Origin: Rhodospirillales bacterium
GTDB lineage: Bacteria > Pseudomonadota > Alphaproteobacteria > Rhodospirillales > UBA2165
Assembly: GCA_028823885.1 (NCBI GenBank)
Contig: JAPPFK010000027.1
Span: 1-42,569, forward strand
Direction: 5' to 3'
Length of the DNA stretch: 42,569 nucleotides
Notes under the pieces: model-generated
The model's input: only the letters and a program-made list of their open reading frames with translations
Told to the model about the DNA's origin: nothing
Databases searched by the model: none
Program-made: the position numbers and the translations under genes
Shown: one piece after another, positions 1 through 11,792 of the stretch
Position numbering within the stretch: the first letter of the stretch is position 1
Layout: each line of letters opens with the position of its first letter

Positions 1-1
1 A

Positions 2-493
2 GCGCGGATCACCATCCACACGGCCCGGCCGGGCGTGGTGATCGGCAAGAAGGGCGCCGATATCGAAGTGCTGCGCCGCGAGTTGTCCCAGCACACCGGC
101 GCCGACGTGAACCTCAACATCGTCGAGATTCGCAAGCCGGAGATCGATGCGACGCTGGTGGCCGAAAACATCGCCCAGCAGTTGGAGCGCCGGATCGCCT
201 TCCGCCGCGCCATGAAGCGCGCCGTGCAATCGGCCATGCGGCTCGGCGCCGAGGGCATTCGGATCAACTGCGCGGGCCGTTTGGGCGGCGCGGAAATCGC
301 CCGGACCGAGTGGTACCGCGAGGGCCAGGTGCCGCTGCACACGCTCCGCGCCGACATCGACTACGGCACCGCGACGGCGCAGACCACCTACGGCGCGTGC
401 GGCGTCAAGGTGTGGGTTTATCGCGGAGAAATCCTCGAGCGCGACCCGATGGCCGTCGACAAGCGGGCGGTCGAGCAACAGCCGGCGCGCTAG
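2..493 (+). CDS. rpsC: 30S ribosomal protein S3 (uS3), 3' part only
   Basis: This is the C-terminal 163 residues of ribosomal protein S3; the gene begins before the window and is read in frame from base 2. S3 sits in the head of the small subunit near the mRNA entry. The visible part opens inside the KH RNA-binding domain ([18 protein letters not shown]), whose GKKG loop is at bases 44-55. The C-terminal S3 domain follows ([56 protein letters not shown]). The stop is TAG at 491-493, with rplP 18 nt downstream as in the usual S10 operon order. Identification is secure; the only irregularity is truncation by the window edge. Confidence 0.97.
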   Translation, partial: ARITIHTARPGVVIGKKGADIEVLRRELSQHTGADVNLNIVEIRKPEIDATLVAENIAQQLERRIAFRRAMKRAVQSAMRLGAEGIRINCAGRLGGAEIARTEWYREGQVPLHTLRADIDYGTATAQTTYGACGVKVWVYRGEILERDPMAVDKRAVEQQPAR

Positions 494-511
494 GACCAGG
501 AAACCGGAACC

Positions 512-925
512 ATGCTGCAACCGAAACGCACAAAATACCGCAAGGCGCACAAGGGCCGCATTCACGGCCACGCCAAGGGCGGCGCGTCGCTGAACTTCGG
601 CTCCTTCGGCCTCAAGGCGGTGACGCCGGGCCGGATTACCTCGCGCCAGATCGAGGCCGCGCGGCGAACCCTGACCCGCCACATGAAGCGCTCGGGCCGG
701 GTATGGATTCGCATCTTCCCGGACGTGCCGGTATCGACCAAGCCCGCCGAGGTCCGTCAGGGCAAGGGTAAGGGGACGCCCGAATTCTGGATCGCCCGGG
801 TCAAGCCGGGCCGGATCATGTTCGAGGTTGATGGTGTGCCGGAGACCGTTGCCCGGCGCGCTTTTGAGCTGGCCGCCGCCAAGCTGCCGAACCAGACCAA
901 GTTCGTGCAGCGGCTGGGCGCCTAG
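512..925 (+). CDS. rplP: 50S ribosomal protein L16 (uL16)
   Basis: L16 (137 aa, the usual length) helps organise the A site and the central protuberance of the large subunit. The N terminus [16 protein letters not shown], the segment [19 protein letters not shown] and the core [18 protein letters not shown] are family hallmarks. The arginine that YcfD-type oxygenases hydroxylate in some bacteria lies in the region around [10 protein letters not shown]. The ATG at 512 follows a GGAAACC-type ribosome binding site. The gene lies 18 nt after rpsC and 20 nt before rpmC, so it belongs to one long transcript. Confidence 0.98.
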   Translation: MLQPKRTKYRKAHKGRIHGHAKGGASLNFGSFGLKAVTPGRITSRQIEAARRTLTRHMKRSGRVWIRIFPDVPVSTKPAEVRQGKGKGTPEFWIARVKPGRIMFEVDGVPETVARRAFELAAAKLPNQTKFVQRLGA

Positions 926-945
926 AGGAATTTGAGGAAAGCACG

Positions 946-1143
946 ATGAAAGCCCAGGATATCCGTTCCAAGTCGCCGGATGAACTCGACGAGCAGCTGG
1001 AAGAGCTGACCAAGGAGGCGTTCAACCTGCGTTTCCAGAAGGCCAGCGGCCAGCTCGAGAATACCGCCCGGGTCCGGCAGGTCCGCAGGGATATCGCGCG
1101 CATCAAGACGATCGCCGCCCAGAAAGCCGGCGCCGAGAGTTAA
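946..1143 (+). CDS. rpmC: 50S ribosomal protein L29 (uL29)
   Basis: L29 is a 65-residue helical-hairpin protein at the exit of the nascent-chain tunnel, next to L23, and contributes to the docking site for trigger factor and SRP. The start [18 protein letters not shown] and the conserved [20 protein letters not shown] segment identify it, followed by the second helix ([13 protein letters not shown]). The ATG at 946 follows TTTGAGGAAAG, with GAGGAA as a clear Shine-Dalgarno element. It lies between rplP and rpsQ in canonical order. Confidence 0.97.
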   Translation: MKAQDIRSKSPDELDEQLEELTKEAFNLRFQKASGQLENTARVRQVRRDIARIKTIAAQKAGAES

Positions 1144-1157
1144 GGAGAACAAGACCA

Positions 1158-1394
1158 ATGCCCAGGCGTGTCATGCAAGGTGTCGTGGTCAGCGACAAGA
1201 TGGACAAGACGGTGGTGGTGAACGTGGAGCGCCGCTTCAAGCACCCGCTATACAAGAAGTACATCAAGCGCTCGAAGAAGTATGTCGCCCACGACGAGGC
1301 GAACGAGAAGAAGATCGGTGACGTGGTGAGCATCCGGGAATGCCGGCCGCTTTCCAAACGCAAGAGATGGGAAGTCGTCGAGGCGGCGCAGTAG
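1158..1394 (+). CDS. rpsQ: 30S ribosomal protein S17 (uS17)
   Basis: S17 (78 aa) is an OB-fold primary 16S rRNA-binding protein of the small-subunit body. The sequence has [20 protein letters not shown] at the N terminus, then [19 protein letters not shown] and [20 protein letters not shown], all typical of the bacterial family. The ATG at 1158 follows TAAGGAGAACAAG, a strong ribosome binding site. rpmC ends 14 nt upstream and rplN begins 35 nt downstream, the largest gap in this part of the cluster but with no visible promoter. Confidence 0.97.
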   Translation: MPRRVMQGVVVSDKMDKTVVVNVERRFKHPLYKKYIKRSKKYVAHDEANEKKIGDVVSIRECRPLSKRKRWEVVEAAQ

Positions 1395-1429
1395 CGCGGC
1401 TTCGGCACAAGCGAAAAGGTTAAGGTGCA

Positions 1430-1798
1430 ATGATTCAGATGCAAACCAACCTTGATGTCGCCGATAACTCGGGCGCCCGGAAGGTTCAGTGCATCAAGGT
1501 CCTCGGCGGCTCGAAGCGGAAGACCGCTTCGGTCGGCGACGTCATCGTGGTTTCGGTCAAGGAAGCGATTCCGCGGGGCCGGGTGAAGAAGGGCGAGATG
1601 CACCGCGCGGTGATCGTCCGGACGGCGAAGGAAATCCGCCGCAACGACGGCAGCGCGATCCGCTTCGATCACAATGCCGCCGTGCTGATCAACCAGCAGA
1701 ACGAGCCCATCGGCACCCGTATATTCGGCCCGGTGACCCGTGAACTGCGCCAAAAGAACTACATGAAGATCATTTCTCTCGCGCCGGAGGTGCTGTAA
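1430..1798 (+). CDS. rplN: 50S ribosomal protein L14 (uL14)
   Basis: L14 (122 aa) forms the subunit interface and bridges to 16S helix 14. It begins [20 protein letters not shown] and contains [51 protein letters not shown] and [13 protein letters not shown], which match the family throughout at the usual length. The stop codon (1796-1798) directly abuts the ATG of rplX at 1799, so translational coupling of the two is likely. Confidence 0.98.
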   Translation: MIQMQTNLDVADNSGARKVQCIKVLGGSKRKTASVGDVIVVSVKEAIPRGRVKKGEMHRAVIVRTAKEIRRNDGSAIRFDHNAAVLINQQNEPIGTRIFGPVTRELRQKNYMKIISLAPEVL

Positions 1799-2122
1799 AT
1801 GACCAGGCGTCTCAAATTCCGCAAGGGCGACAAGGTGATGGTCCTCGCCGGCCGCGACAAGGGCAAGACCGGCGACGTGCTGAAGATGATGCCGGCCGAC
1901 ATGCGGGCGATCGTCCAGGGCGTGAACGTGGTCAGGCGCCACACCCGGCCGACCCAATCCAATCCCGGCGGCATCGTCGAGAAGGAAGCGCCCATTCATC
2001 TGTCCAACCTCGCCCATGTGGATCCCGAGGACTCCACCGCGACGCGGGTCGGCTACCGGACTCTGGAGGACGGCCGTAAGGTCCGTTACGCGAAGAAGTC
2101 CGGCGAAGTGATTGATTTATAG
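1799..2122 (+). CDS. rplX: 50S ribosomal protein L24 (uL24)
   Basis: L24 (107 aa) is an assembly initiator of the large subunit. A KOW motif lies near the N terminus ([20 protein letters not shown]), followed by the conserved [20 protein letters not shown] and the segment [14 protein letters not shown]. The start codon follows the rplN stop with no spacer. The ribosome binding site is therefore inside rplN (GGAGGTG at about 1786-1792), a context that favours coupled translation. Confidence 0.97.
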   Translation: MTRRLKFRKGDKVMVLAGRDKGKTGDVLKMMPADMRAIVQGVNVVRRHTRPTQSNPGGIVEKEAPIHLSNLAHVDPEDSTATRVGYRTLEDGRKVRYAKKSGEVIDL

Positions 2123-2130
2123 GAATATTC

Positions 2131-2673
2131 ATGATGGCAAGGCTACGTGAACATTTCGAGCAGACGGTCAAGCCGGCATTGATCCAGGAGTTCTCCTACG
2201 GGAACAACATGGAGGTGCCGAAGCTGGAGAAGATCGTCCTCAACATGGGGATCGGCGACGGTGTCGCCGATGCCAAGAAGGTCAATGCCGCGGCCGAGGA
2301 GATGGCGCTCATCGCCGGTCAGCGCCCGGTGATCACCAAGGCCCGGAAGTCGATCGCCAACTTCAAGCTGCGCGACGGTATGGCCGTCGGCTGCAAGGTG
2401 ACGCTCCGCGGCGACCGCATGTACGAGTTTCTCGACCGCTTGGTGAATGTCGCCATGCCCCGTATCCGCGATTTCCGGGGCATTTCCGGCAAGAGCTTCG
2501 ACGGCCGGGGAAATTTCGCCTTCGGTCTCAAGGAACAGATCGTGTTCCCGGAGATCAACTACGATCAGGTTGACGAGATCCGTGGCATGGATGTCGTCAT
2601 TTGCACCACGGCACGGTCCGATGAGGAAGCCCGCGCGCTCCTCAAGGGATTCGACATGCCGTTTCAGAATTAG
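2131..2673 (+). CDS. rplE: 50S ribosomal protein L5 (uL5)
   Basis: L5 (about 180 aa) binds 5S rRNA in the central protuberance and contacts P-site tRNA. The N terminus [19 protein letters not shown] is followed by [39 protein letters not shown], and [20 protein letters not shown], ending with [17 protein letters not shown]. There are two ATG codons in a row (2131 and 2134), and either could initiate. It lies 8 nt after rplX and 19 nt before rpsN. Confidence 0.98.
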   Translation: MMARLREHFEQTVKPALIQEFSYGNNMEVPKLEKIVLNMGIGDGVADAKKVNAAAEEMALIAGQRPVITKARKSIANFKLRDGMAVGCKVTLRGDRMYEFLDRLVNVAMPRIRDFRGISGKSFDGRGNFAFGLKEQIVFPEINYDQVDEIRGMDVVICTTARSDEEARALLKGFDMPFQN

Positions 2674-2692
2674 TCGAACGACGGAGTAGAGC

Positions 2693-2998
2693 ATGGCTAA
2701 GAGAAGCGTCGTCGAGCGGAACAAGAAGCGCCAGCGTTTGGCCGACAAGTATGCGGCCAAGCGGAAAGCGCTGAAAGCCGCCGCCAAGGATGAATCCCTG
2801 TCACCGGAGGAGCGCTTCAACGCGCGCCTCAAGCTCGCGCAATTGCCCCGCAATTCGTCACCGGCCCGCGTCCGCCTGCGGTGTCAGCTGACCGGCCGGC
2901 CGCGCGGCAACTATCGGAAGTTCCGCCTTTCACGTATTGCACTCAGAGACTTGGCCTCGGCCGGGCAGATCCCGGGCATGGTCAAATCCAGCTGGTAA
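2693..2998 (+). CDS. rpsN: 30S ribosomal protein S14 (uS14), zinc-free long form
   Basis: S14 (101 aa) lies in the head of the small subunit. This is the long C-minus form: it lacks the two CxxC zinc-binding pairs of the short form and has the longer N-terminal region ([20 protein letters not shown]). The C-terminal rRNA-binding part reads [17 protein letters not shown] and ends with [13 protein letters not shown], as in most proteobacteria. The start follows CGGAGTAGAGC, an evident ribosome binding site. Confidence 0.97.
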   Translation: MAKRSVVERNKKRQRLADKYAAKRKALKAAAKDESLSPEERFNARLKLAQLPRNSSPARVRLRCQLTGRPRGNYRKFRLSRIALRDLASAGQIPGMVKSSW

Positions 2999-3016
2999 CG
3001 GAGGAAGTATCGTCCC

Positions 3017-3415
3017 ATGTCAATGAGCGATCCCGTCGCGGACCTGCTGACCCGAATTCGGAATGGCCAATCGGCGCGCATGGACAGCGTCCACGCCCCG
3101 GCCTCCCGTCTGCGCGAGAACCTGTTGGATGTTCTCAAGCGCGAGGGCTACATCCGCGACTACTCCCGACACAACGTCCGCCCGGGCATCGACGAGATCA
3201 AGATCGAGCTCAAATACTTCGACGGTGAGCCGGTGATCAAGGAGATCAGCCGCGTGTCCCGTCCGGGCCGCCGGGTGTATTCGAAAATCAAGGACCTGCC
3301 GCGGGTCTATAACGGGCTGGGCATTTCCATCCTGTCGACGCCGCGCGGCGTGATGTCCGATGCCGAGGCACGCGCCGCCAACGTCGGCGGCGAAGTGCTG
3401 TGCCAGGTATTCTAG
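3017..3415 (+). CDS. rpsH: 30S ribosomal protein S8 (uS8)
   Basis: S8 (132 aa) is a primary 16S rRNA-binding protein that in E. coli also represses the spc operon by binding near the rplE start. It begins [18 protein letters not shown]. The C-terminal RNA-binding region reads [20 protein letters not shown] then [18 protein letters not shown], which is diagnostic. The preceding CGGAGGAAGTAT carries the ribosome binding site. I did not identify an S8-binding mimic at the rplE start here. Confidence 0.98.
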   Translation: MSMSDPVADLLTRIRNGQSARMDSVHAPASRLRENLLDVLKREGYIRDYSRHNVRPGIDEIKIELKYFDGEPVIKEISRVSRPGRRVYSKIKDLPRVYNGLGISILSTPRGVMSDAEARAANVGGEVLCQVF

Positions 3416-3439
3416 AGGGCTGAAGGAGCCGGATGCATC

Positions 3440-3973
3440 ATGTCACGCGTAGGTCAACTGCCGGTCAATGTTCCCGACGGGGTCACCGTCGAGCTGGCCG
3501 ATAGGGTCCTGAAGGCAAAGGGCAAGCTGGGGGAGCTTAGCCTGACCTTCGTGGACGAGGTCGAGCCCAGTCTGGAAGACGATAAGATCTGGGTGAAGCC
3601 GGTGGACGATTCCATCAAGGCCCGCAAGCTGTGGGGTACCTACCGCAGCCTCGCCGACAATATCGTCACCGGCGTGTCCGAGGGGTTCAGCAAGGAGTTG
3701 GAGATTCAGGGCGTGGGCTACCGGGCGCAGATGCAGGGCAATACGTTGGTCCTGCAACTGGGCTACTCCCATGAGATCAAGTATCCGGCGCCGGAAGGGA
3801 TCGAGATCAAGTGCGAAACCCAGACCGAGATCGCGGTCACCGGCGCGGACAAGCAACAGGTCGGTTCGGTCGCGGCGAAAATCCGTTCGTTCCGTCCGCC
3901 GGAGCCCTACAAGGGCAAGGGCGTCCGCTACAAAGGCGAACAGATCCTGCGCAAGGAAGGTAAGAAGAAGTAG
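3440..3973 (+). CDS. rplF: 50S ribosomal protein L6 (uL6)
   Basis: L6 (177 aa) lies beside the sarcin-ricin loop and the factor-binding site. Two related L6 domains are visible: the first begins [19 protein letters not shown], the second contains [20 protein letters not shown] and [17 protein letters not shown]. The C terminus [20 protein letters not shown] is the strongest signature. The gene ends only 2 nt before the rplR ATG. Confidence 0.98.
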   Translation: MSRVGQLPVNVPDGVTVELADRVLKAKGKLGELSLTFVDEVEPSLEDDKIWVKPVDDSIKARKLWGTYRSLADNIVTGVSEGFSKELEIQGVGYRAQMQGNTLVLQLGYSHEIKYPAPEGIEIKCETQTEIAVTGADKQQVGSVAAKIRSFRPPEPYKGKGVRYKGEQILRKEGKKK

Positions 3974-3975
3974 CC

Positions 3976-4338
3976 ATGAAGTTGTCCAGTGAGCTTTTCA
4001 GCAAGCGCCGGCAACGCAACCGGGCGCATCTCCGCCGGACCAACCCGGGCCGCCCGCGCCTGTCGGTGTTCCGGTCCGGCAAGCACATTTACGCCCAGGT
4101 CATCGACGACGAGAAGGGCGTGACGGTTGCCGCGGCGTCCAGCGTCGAGGGTGACGTACGGGGCAGCGGGAAGACCGGCGCCAACAAGGACATTGCGGCC
4201 AAGGTCGGCAAGTTGATCGCCGAACGGGCCAAGTCGGCTGGAGTCGACACCGTGGTCTTCGACCGCGGCGGTTATCTTTATCACGGCCGGGTCAAGGCCC
4301 TGGCTGAGGCTGCCCGCGAGGGCGGTCTTGCGTTCTAG
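3976..4338 (+). CDS. rplR: 50S ribosomal protein L18 (uL18)
   Basis: L18 (120 aa) binds 5S rRNA together with L5 in the central protuberance. The basic N-terminal arm [20 protein letters not shown] is followed by [20 protein letters not shown], then [20 protein letters not shown] and [20 protein letters not shown], a textbook L18 C terminus. The start overlaps the end of the rplF ribosome footprint (2-nt spacer), with AAGGTAAGAAG as the likely ribosome binding site. Confidence 0.98.
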   Translation: MKLSSELFSKRRQRNRAHLRRTNPGRPRLSVFRSGKHIYAQVIDDEKGVTVAAASSVEGDVRGSGKTGANKDIAAKVGKLIAERAKSAGVDTVVFDRGGYLYHGRVKALAEAAREGGLAF

Positions 4339-4350
4339 GAGAGATAGGAT

Positions 4351-4938
4351 ATGGCACAGGCACCGATGGGCGGAGAGCGCGGACAGCGTGGCGGGTCCGA
4401 TCGCGGACGCGGCGGTCCCCGCGAAGATCCGGAGCTTATCGACAAGCTGGTCAGCATCAACCGCGTCGCCAAGGTCGTGAAGGGCGGCCGCCGGTTCGGC
4501 TTCGCCGCGCTGGTGGTGGTCGGTGACGGCCGCGGCCGGGTCGGCTACGGCTCGGGCAAGGCGCGCGAGGTGCCGGAAGCCATTCGCAAGGCCACCGAGG
4601 CCGCCAAGAACAAGATGATCCGCGTGCCGCTCCGCGAGGGCCGGACGCTGCATCACGATTCCACCGGCCGCTTCGGCGCCGGCAAGGTCGTAGTCCGCGC
4701 GGCGCCTCCGGGCACCGGCATTATCGCCGGCGGTCCCATGCGCGCGGTCTTCGAAACCCTGGGCGTGCAGGACGTGGTCGCCAAGTCGACCGGCAGTCCG
4801 AACCCGCACAACATGGTCAAGGCCACCTTGGCCGCGCTGCAGAACCTCGCCTCGCCGCGCTCTATCGCCGCCAAGCGGGGCAAGAAGGTCGGCGATATCG
4901 TCGGCCGCCGTGAAGGCGTCCCGGCGGAGAAGGAGTAG
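4351..4938 (+). CDS. rpsE: 30S ribosomal protein S5 (uS5)
   Basis: S5 (195 aa) shapes the mRNA entry channel and affects decoding fidelity. A Gly/Arg-rich N-terminal extension (residues 1-25) precedes the double-stranded RNA-binding-like domain ([39 protein letters not shown]). The C-terminal domain follows ([20 protein letters not shown] and [20 protein letters not shown]). It is somewhat longer than the E. coli protein because of that N-terminal tail. The rpmD ribosome binding site overlaps its last codons. Confidence 0.98.
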   Translation: MAQAPMGGERGQRGGSDRGRGGPREDPELIDKLVSINRVAKVVKGGRRFGFAALVVVGDGRGRVGYGSGKAREVPEAIRKATEAAKNKMIRVPLREGRTLHHDSTGRFGAGKVVVRAAPPGTGIIAGGPMRAVFETLGVQDVVAKSTGSPNPHNMVKATLAALQNLASPRSIAAKRGKKVGDIVGRREGVPAEKE

Positions 4939-4942
4939 GTTC

Positions 4943-5137
4943 GTGGCCGAGACAAAAAAAACCGTCACCGTGACCCAGATCGGCAGCCCCATCGGGCGGC
5001 CGAAGGATCAGCGCGCGACCTTGGTGGGGCTCGGCCTCAACAAGATGCACCGCACCCGGACGCTCGAGGATACGCCCGCCGTTCGCGGCATGATCAACAA
5101 GGTCAGCCACCTGGTAAGGGTGGAAGAGAACGCCTAA
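4943..5137 (+). CDS. rpmD: 50S ribosomal protein L30 (uL30), GTG start
   Basis: L30 (64 aa) is a small large-subunit protein. The sequence [20 protein letters not shown] then [20 protein letters not shown] and [12 protein letters not shown] is diagnostic. An in-frame ATG at 4910 would give an Arg-rich N-terminal extension overlapping rpsE. I chose GTG at 4943 because AAGGAG at 4930-4935 lies 7 nt upstream and because L30 normally begins just before this strand. The spacing to rpsE is then 4 nt. A 38-nt gap precedes rplO. Confidence 0.95.
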   Translation: MAETKKTVTVTQIGSPIGRPKDQRATLVGLGLNKMHRTRTLEDTPAVRGMINKVSHLVRVEENA

Positions 5138-5175
5138 CGGGCTAAATAACCGGATAGCCCATAAGGACAGGAAAG

Positions 5176-5781
5176 ATGAAGCTGAACGAAATTCGCGACA
5201 ATCCCGGCGCGCGCACGCCGCGCACCCGGGTCGGCCGGGGCCAGGCATCGGGCAAGGGCGAGACCGCCGGGCGCGGCGTCAAGGGCCAGAAATCCCGGAG
5301 CGGCGTCTCGCTGCTCGGATTCGAGGGCGGCCAGATGCCCCTTTACCGGCGGACGCCGAAGCGGGGTTTCCACAACCTGTTCGGCAAGCGCTACGCCGAG
5401 GTCAATGTCGGCCGCCTGCAAAAGGCCATCGACGCCAAGAAGCTGGACGCCAAGGGAACCATCAATGCCGAAACGCTGAAGGCGGCCGGTGTCATCAATT
5501 CGGTTCACGACGGCGTGCGGCTGCTCGGCAAGGGCGAGATTTCGGCTAAGGTGACCGTCGAGTGCGCCGGCGCGTCCAAGGGCGCCGTCGAAGCGGTCGA
5601 GAAGGCGGGGGGCAGCGTCATTCTGCCGCCGCCATCGGACAAGCCGAAGCGCGACCGGGGCGGCAAGAAGAAGGCCCGGGCCGAGGCGAGCGCCGAGGAT
5701 ACGCCGGCCGAAAAGGCGCCCGCCAAGGAAGCGGCGGATCAGGGTGCGGACGAGCAGGAAGACAAATCAAAGCAGGAATAA
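5176..5781 (+). CDS. rplO: 50S ribosomal protein L15 (uL15) with charged C-terminal extension
   Basis: L15 is an internal scaffold protein of the large subunit. The N-terminal basic Gly-rich region ([20 protein letters not shown], then [12 protein letters not shown]) and [17 protein letters not shown] are typical. At 201 aa it is about 45-50 residues longer than usual L15. The excess is a low-complexity tail from about residue 152 rich in Lys, Ala, Glu and Asp ([20 protein letters not shown] and onward). It starts after AAGGACAGGAAAG and ends 15 nt before secY. The function of the tail is unknown. Confidence 0.96.
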   Translation: MKLNEIRDNPGARTPRTRVGRGQASGKGETAGRGVKGQKSRSGVSLLGFEGGQMPLYRRTPKRGFHNLFGKRYAEVNVGRLQKAIDAKKLDAKGTINAETLKAAGVINSVHDGVRLLGKGEISAKVTVECAGASKGAVEAVEKAGGSVILPPPSDKPKRDRGGKKKARAEASAEDTPAEKAPAKEAADQGADEQEDKSKQE

Positions 5782-5796
5782 AGGCGAACCACGCCC

Positions 5797-7136
<1,340 letters not shown>

Positions 7137-7137
<1 letters not shown>

Positions 7138-7787
7138 TGAACCTCATCCTGTTGGGACCGCCTGGCGCCGGCAAGGGCACTCAGGCCGAGCGCCTGTGTG
7201 AGGAGTTCAACCTGGTCCAGCTCTCTACCGGCGACATGCTGCGCGAAGAGGTCAAGTCCGGGTCCGAGCTTGGACGGACCGCCAAGGAAATCATAGAGCG
7301 GGGCGATCTGGTCCCGGATGATCTGATGATCGCCATGATCGCCGGGCGGATCCATACCGGCAACGGCGGCGACGGGGTGATACTCGACGGTTTTCCGCGG
7401 ACCACCGCGCAGGCCGAGGCTCTGGACGCCATGCTGGTCGAGAAGGGGTTCAAAATCGATCACGTGGTCCAGATCACGGTCGACGAAGATGCCGTGGTGG
7501 AGCGGATTTCCGGGCGTTTTTCGTGCGCCAAATGCGGCGCCGGCTACCATGACATCTTCAAGCAGCCGAAACAGGAGGGCGTTTGCGACATTTGCGGCGC
7601 CACCGAGTTCAACCGGCGCGCCGACGACAATGCGGAGACCGTGCGTTCGCGGCTTGAAGCGTATAGAGAACAAACCGCGCCCATTCTCCCTTATTACGAG
7701 GGAAAGGGATCGCTTCAGGCGGTCGACGGGATGGGTTCGATCGATGACGTATATGGCCTGATAAAGGCTGCAATAAAAGGGGTTTAG
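7137..7787 (+). CDS. adk: Adenylate kinase, zinc-binding LID form
   Basis: Adenylate kinase converts ATP plus AMP to two ADP in the cytosol. The P-loop GPPGAGKG lies at residues 7-14, the AMP-binding region follows (QLSTGDMLREEV), and DGFPRT is at 84-89. The LID domain is the long type, with four cysteines at residues 130, 133, 150 and 153 in two CxxC pairs, which predicts a structural zinc ion. The 216-aa length fits. The ATG overlaps the secY stop by one base, so the two are translationally coupled. This secY-adk order is common in Alphaproteobacteria. Confidence 0.97.
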
Positions 7788-7791
7788 CGAG

Positions 7792-7819
7792 TTGACTTGA
7801 GGCCTTCTGGGCCTATAAT
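7792..7819 (+). promoter_or_regulatory. Near-consensus sigma-70 promoter for rpsM-rpsK-rpoA-rplQ
   Basis: A -35 box TTGACT (7792-7797) and a perfect -10 box TATAAT (7814-7819) are separated by 16 bp in the 101-bp gap between adk and rpsM. The predicted start is near 7826, giving a leader of about 60 nt. The spacer is itself an inverted repeat (AGGCC at 7800-7804, GGCCT at 7810-7814), so a regulator or DNA structure could act there. The boxes are seen directly; activity is inferred. Confidence 0.75.
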
Positions 7820-7835
7820 CGCGCCGCTCTGGGTC

Positions 7836-7847
7836 CGACCGCGGTCG
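7836..7847. repeat. 12-bp perfect palindrome in the rpsM leader
   Basis: CGACCGCGGTCG reads identically on both strands. It lies about 10 nt downstream of the predicted transcription start and 41 nt upstream of the rpsM start codon. It could be an operator or part of an mRNA structure used for ribosomal-protein autoregulation. In GC-rich DNA a palindrome of this length can also occur by chance. Confidence 0.4.
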
Positions 7848-7888
7848 CATTACATTTTTTCGATTTTTCAAGCTGAGGAGAACCGGCT

Positions 7889-8266
7889 TTGGCACGTATT
7901 GCTGGCGTCAATATTCCCACCCAGAAACAAGTTGGTGTGGCGCTGACCTATATCTACGGAATCGGGAACACGTTCGCGAAGGACATCTGCGAGAAGTCCA
8001 ACGTGCCGGCGGACCGCCGGGTCCACGAGCTCACCGATGACGAGGTCGTCCGTATCCGCGAGGTGATCGACCGGGATTACCAGGTGGAGGGCGATCTTCG
8101 CCGTGAGGTTTCGATGAATATCAAGCGTTTGATGGATTTGGGCTGCTATCGGGGCCTGCGTCACCGGCGTGGTCTGCCGGTCCGCGGTCAACGCACCCAT
8201 ACAAACGCGCGTACCCGCAAGGGACCGGCGAAAGCCATCGCGGGCAAGAAGAAAGTCGTCAAGTAA
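7889..8266 (+). CDS. rpsM: 30S ribosomal protein S13 (uS13), TTG start
   Basis: S13 (125 aa) lies in the head of the small subunit and contacts the P-site tRNA and L5. The N terminus [20 protein letters not shown] is typical, and the C-terminal part has [20 protein letters not shown] then [18 protein letters not shown]. The start codon is TTG at 7889, fixed by homology and by GAGGAG (7875-7880) 8 nt upstream. A TTG start in a highly expressed ribosomal gene is unusual and may limit initiation. It is the first gene after the internal promoter. Confidence 0.97.
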   Translation: MARIAGVNIPTQKQVGVALTYIYGIGNTFAKDICEKSNVPADRRVHELTDDEVVRIREVIDRDYQVEGDLRREVSMNIKRLMDLGCYRGLRHRRGLPVRGQRTHTNARTRKGPAKAIAGKKKVVK

Positions 8267-8299
8267 GCGGGCCCGCTTACTCAGGAGTGAAGGTCTGAC

Positions 8300-8692
8300 A
8301 TGGCTAGAGCAACGACGCAGCGCCCGCGGCGCCGCGAAAGAAAAAATATCACTTCGGGCGTCGCCCACGTAAACGCGACGTTCAATAACACGGTCATCAC
8401 CATTACCGATGCCCAGGGCAACGCGATTGCCTGGTCGTCGGCCGGCAGCCAGGGCTTCAAGGGCTCCCGCAAATCGACCCCGTACGCGGCACAGGTTGCG
8501 GCGGAGGATGCGGGCCGCAAAGCCATGGAGCATGGCATGAAGACCCTGGAAATCGAGGTCAAGGGCCCCGGTTCGGGACGCGAGTCCGCGCTCCGCGCCC
8601 TCCAGGCCATCGGTTTCACCGTGACGTCGATCCGTGACGTCACGCCCATTCCGCACAATGGGTGCCGGCCGCGGAAGCGCCGCCGGGTTTAG
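8300..8692 (+). CDS. rpsK: 30S ribosomal protein S11 (uS11)
   Basis: S11 (130 aa) forms the platform of the small subunit near the E site. The sequence has [60 protein letters not shown] and the invariant C terminus [17 protein letters not shown]. The ATG at 8300 follows CAGGAGTGAAGGTC. It is 33 nt after rpsM. rpsD, which follows rpsK in enterobacteria, is absent here as in most alphaproteobacteria. Confidence 0.98.
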   Translation: MARATTQRPRRRERKNITSGVAHVNATFNNTVITITDAQGNAIAWSSAGSQGFKGSRKSTPYAAQVAAEDAGRKAMEHGMKTLEIEVKGPGSGRESALRALQAIGFTVTSIRDVTPIPHNGCRPRKRRRV

Positions 8693-8713
8693 GTCAGAGT
8701 ATATCTCCTCCTG

Positions 8714-8738
8714 CCGCCCGGTAACGCAGGGCCGGCGG
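8714..8738 (+). other. Imperfect hairpin in the 98-nt rpsK-rpoA spacer
   Basis: CCGCCCGG (8714-8721) can pair with CCGGCGG (8732-8738) apart from one bulged base, with a roughly 10-nt loop. No T-run follows, so it is not a standard terminator. A second small GCAG/CTGC stem lies nearer the rpoA start. These could stabilise the mRNA or tune rpoA translation. The structure is read by eye and its role is unknown. Confidence 0.3.
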
Positions 8739-8790
8739 TTGGAAATGGTTTCCCAGCAGCGTCGCCTGCGAAAGAGAGTGAGGCACACTC

Positions 8791-9807
8791 GTGATCCAGA
8801 AGAATTGGCAAGAACTGATTAAACCGAACAAGCTCGAAGTCGTTCCCGGCAGCGTGCCGGAGCGTCAGGCGAGAATCGTCGCCGAGCCGCTCGAGCGGGG
8901 CTTCGGTCTGACCCTCGGTAACGCGCTGCGCCGCGTGCTGCTGTCGTCGCTGCAGGGTTCCGCGGTGACCGCGATCCAGATCGACGGCGTGCTGCACGAG
9001 TTTTCATCGATCCCGGGCGTCCATGAAGACGTCACGGATATCGTGCTCAACATCAAATCCATGGGTCTCCGGATGCACTCCGAGGGCGCCAAACGGATCA
9101 CCCTTTCCGCCACCGGCCCGGGCGAAGTGACGGCCGGTATGATCGACACCGGCCACGACATCGACATCATGGACCCGGAGCTGTTGATCTGCACCCTTGA
9201 TGACGGCGCCAAGCTCGAAATGGAAATGACCGTCGAGACCGGCAAGGGCTACGTGCCGGCGGGCGCCAACAAGTCGGAAGAAAGTCCCATCGGCTTGATC
9301 CCGATTGACGCCGTCTTCTCGCCTGTCCGTAAGGTCGCCTACAAGGTCGAGAACTCCCGCGTCGGCCAGGTTACCGACTACGACAAACTGTCCCTGGAGG
9401 TGACCACCAATGGCACCGTCGCGCCCGACGATGCCGTGGCGCTCGCCGCCCGCATTCTTCAGGACCAGTTGCAGCTTTTCATCAACTTCGAGGAACCGAC
9501 CCATGCGCTCCCCGAGGAGACCCGGGATGATCTGCCGTTCAACAAGAACCTGCTGCGCAAGGTCGACGAACTGGAACTCAGCGTCCGTTCGGCCAACTGC
9601 CTGAAGAACGACAACATCATCTACATCGGCGATCTGGTACTAAAGAGCGAGGCGGAAATGCTCCGCACGCCGAACTTCGGCCGCAAGTCGCTGAACGAGA
9701 TCAAGGAAGTTCTGGCCCAGATGGGCCTTCACCTGGGAATGGAATTTCCCAACTGGCCGCCCGAGAACATCGAGGAGCTCGCCAAGCGCCTCGAGGAACC
9801 GTTCTAG
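8791..9807 (+). CDS. rpoA: DNA-directed RNA polymerase subunit alpha
   Basis: The alpha subunit (338 aa) dimerises to nucleate RNA polymerase assembly; its C-terminal domain binds UP elements and activators. The start is GTG at 8791 ([17 protein letters not shown]), a typical alphaproteobacterial N terminus. The N-terminal assembly domain includes [20 protein letters not shown] at about residues 34-53. The alpha-CTD (from about residue 255) contains [17 protein letters not shown] and [20 protein letters not shown]. It is followed 32 nt later by rplQ. Confidence 0.98.
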   Translation: MIQKNWQELIKPNKLEVVPGSVPERQARIVAEPLERGFGLTLGNALRRVLLSSLQGSAVTAIQIDGVLHEFSSIPGVHEDVTDIVLNIKSMGLRMHSEGAKRITLSATGPGEVTAGMIDTGHDIDIMDPELLICTLDDGAKLEMEMTVETGKGYVPAGANKSEESPIGLIPIDAVFSPVRKVAYKVENSRVGQVTDYDKLSLEVTTNGTVAPDDAVALAARILQDQLQLFINFEEPTHALPEETRDDLPFNKNLLRKVDELELSVRSANCLKNDNIIYIGDLVLKSEAEMLRTPNFGRKSLNEIKEVLAQMGLHLGMEFPNWPPENIEELAKRLEEPF

Positions 9808-9839
9808 GGCGGAGACACGGATACACGGGGAACCGGACC

Positions 9840-10283
9840 ATGCGTCACCGTATGAGCGGCAGGAAGCTGAACCGCACCTCATCGCACCGCAAAGCGATGT
9901 TTTCCAATATGGCGGCCTCGCTGCTGCGCCATGAGCAGATCAGCACGACCCTGCCCAAGGCCAAGGAGCTCAGGAGCATTGCCGACAAGATGATTACCCT
10001 CGGCAAACGGGGAGATCTTCATGCCCGGCGTCAGGCCCTGTCGTTCCTCCAGGATAACGAGGTGGTCGCCAAGCTGTTCGACAGCCTCGCCGATCGCTAC
10101 AAGGACCGTCCGGGCGGCTACACCCGGGTGTTGAAGGCCGGCTTCCGTTACGGCGATGCCGCCCCGATGGCGGTCATCGAACTGGTCGACCGGGACGAGG
10201 ATGCCAAGGGCGCCGAGGACCGGGCGCGGCACGAAGCCATGCTCGAGGACGAGGACGTCGAAGAGGTCGCCCAGGCAGGTTAA
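9840..10283 (+). CDS. rplQ: 50S ribosomal protein L17 (bL17)
   Basis: L17 (147 aa) lies near the polypeptide exit tunnel. It starts [20 protein letters not shown], continues with [20 protein letters not shown] and [19 protein letters not shown], and has a C-terminal [20 protein letters not shown]. An acidic tail (residues about 118-147, [12 protein letters not shown] at the end) extends beyond the enterobacterial form and is usual in alphaproteobacteria. It is the last gene of the ribosomal transcript and is followed by a hairpin terminator. Confidence 0.98.
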   Translation: MRHRMSGRKLNRTSSHRKAMFSNMAASLLRHEQISTTLPKAKELRSIADKMITLGKRGDLHARRQALSFLQDNEVVAKLFDSLADRYKDRPGGYTRVLKAGFRYGDAAPMAVIELVDRDEDAKGAEDRARHEAMLEDEDVEEVAQAG

Positions 10284-10311
10284 GTTCTTGCGCGGCTGTG
10301 GGGACAGTTCG

Positions 10312-10340
10312 GGGCAGCCGTTTGGCTGCCCTTGTTCGTT
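10312..10340 (+). terminator. Rho-independent terminator after rplQ
   Basis: GGGCAGCC (10312-10319) and GGCTGCCC (10324-10331) form a perfect 8-bp stem with a four-base GTTT loop, followed by the T-rich run TTGTTCGTT. It lies 29 nt after the rplQ stop and just 12 nt before the ribosome binding site of the next gene, so any transcript of the downstream protease operon must read through it or start beyond it. Confidence 0.8.
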
Positions 10341-10355
10341 AAGAGGGATAGTTTG

Positions 10356-11788
<1,433 letters not shown>

Positions 11789-11792
<4 letters not shown>

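Noticed and set aside
8714..8738. Rho-independent terminator between rpsK and rpoA
   Set aside because: The hairpin is imperfect and no T-run follows; rpoA must be transcribed through it.
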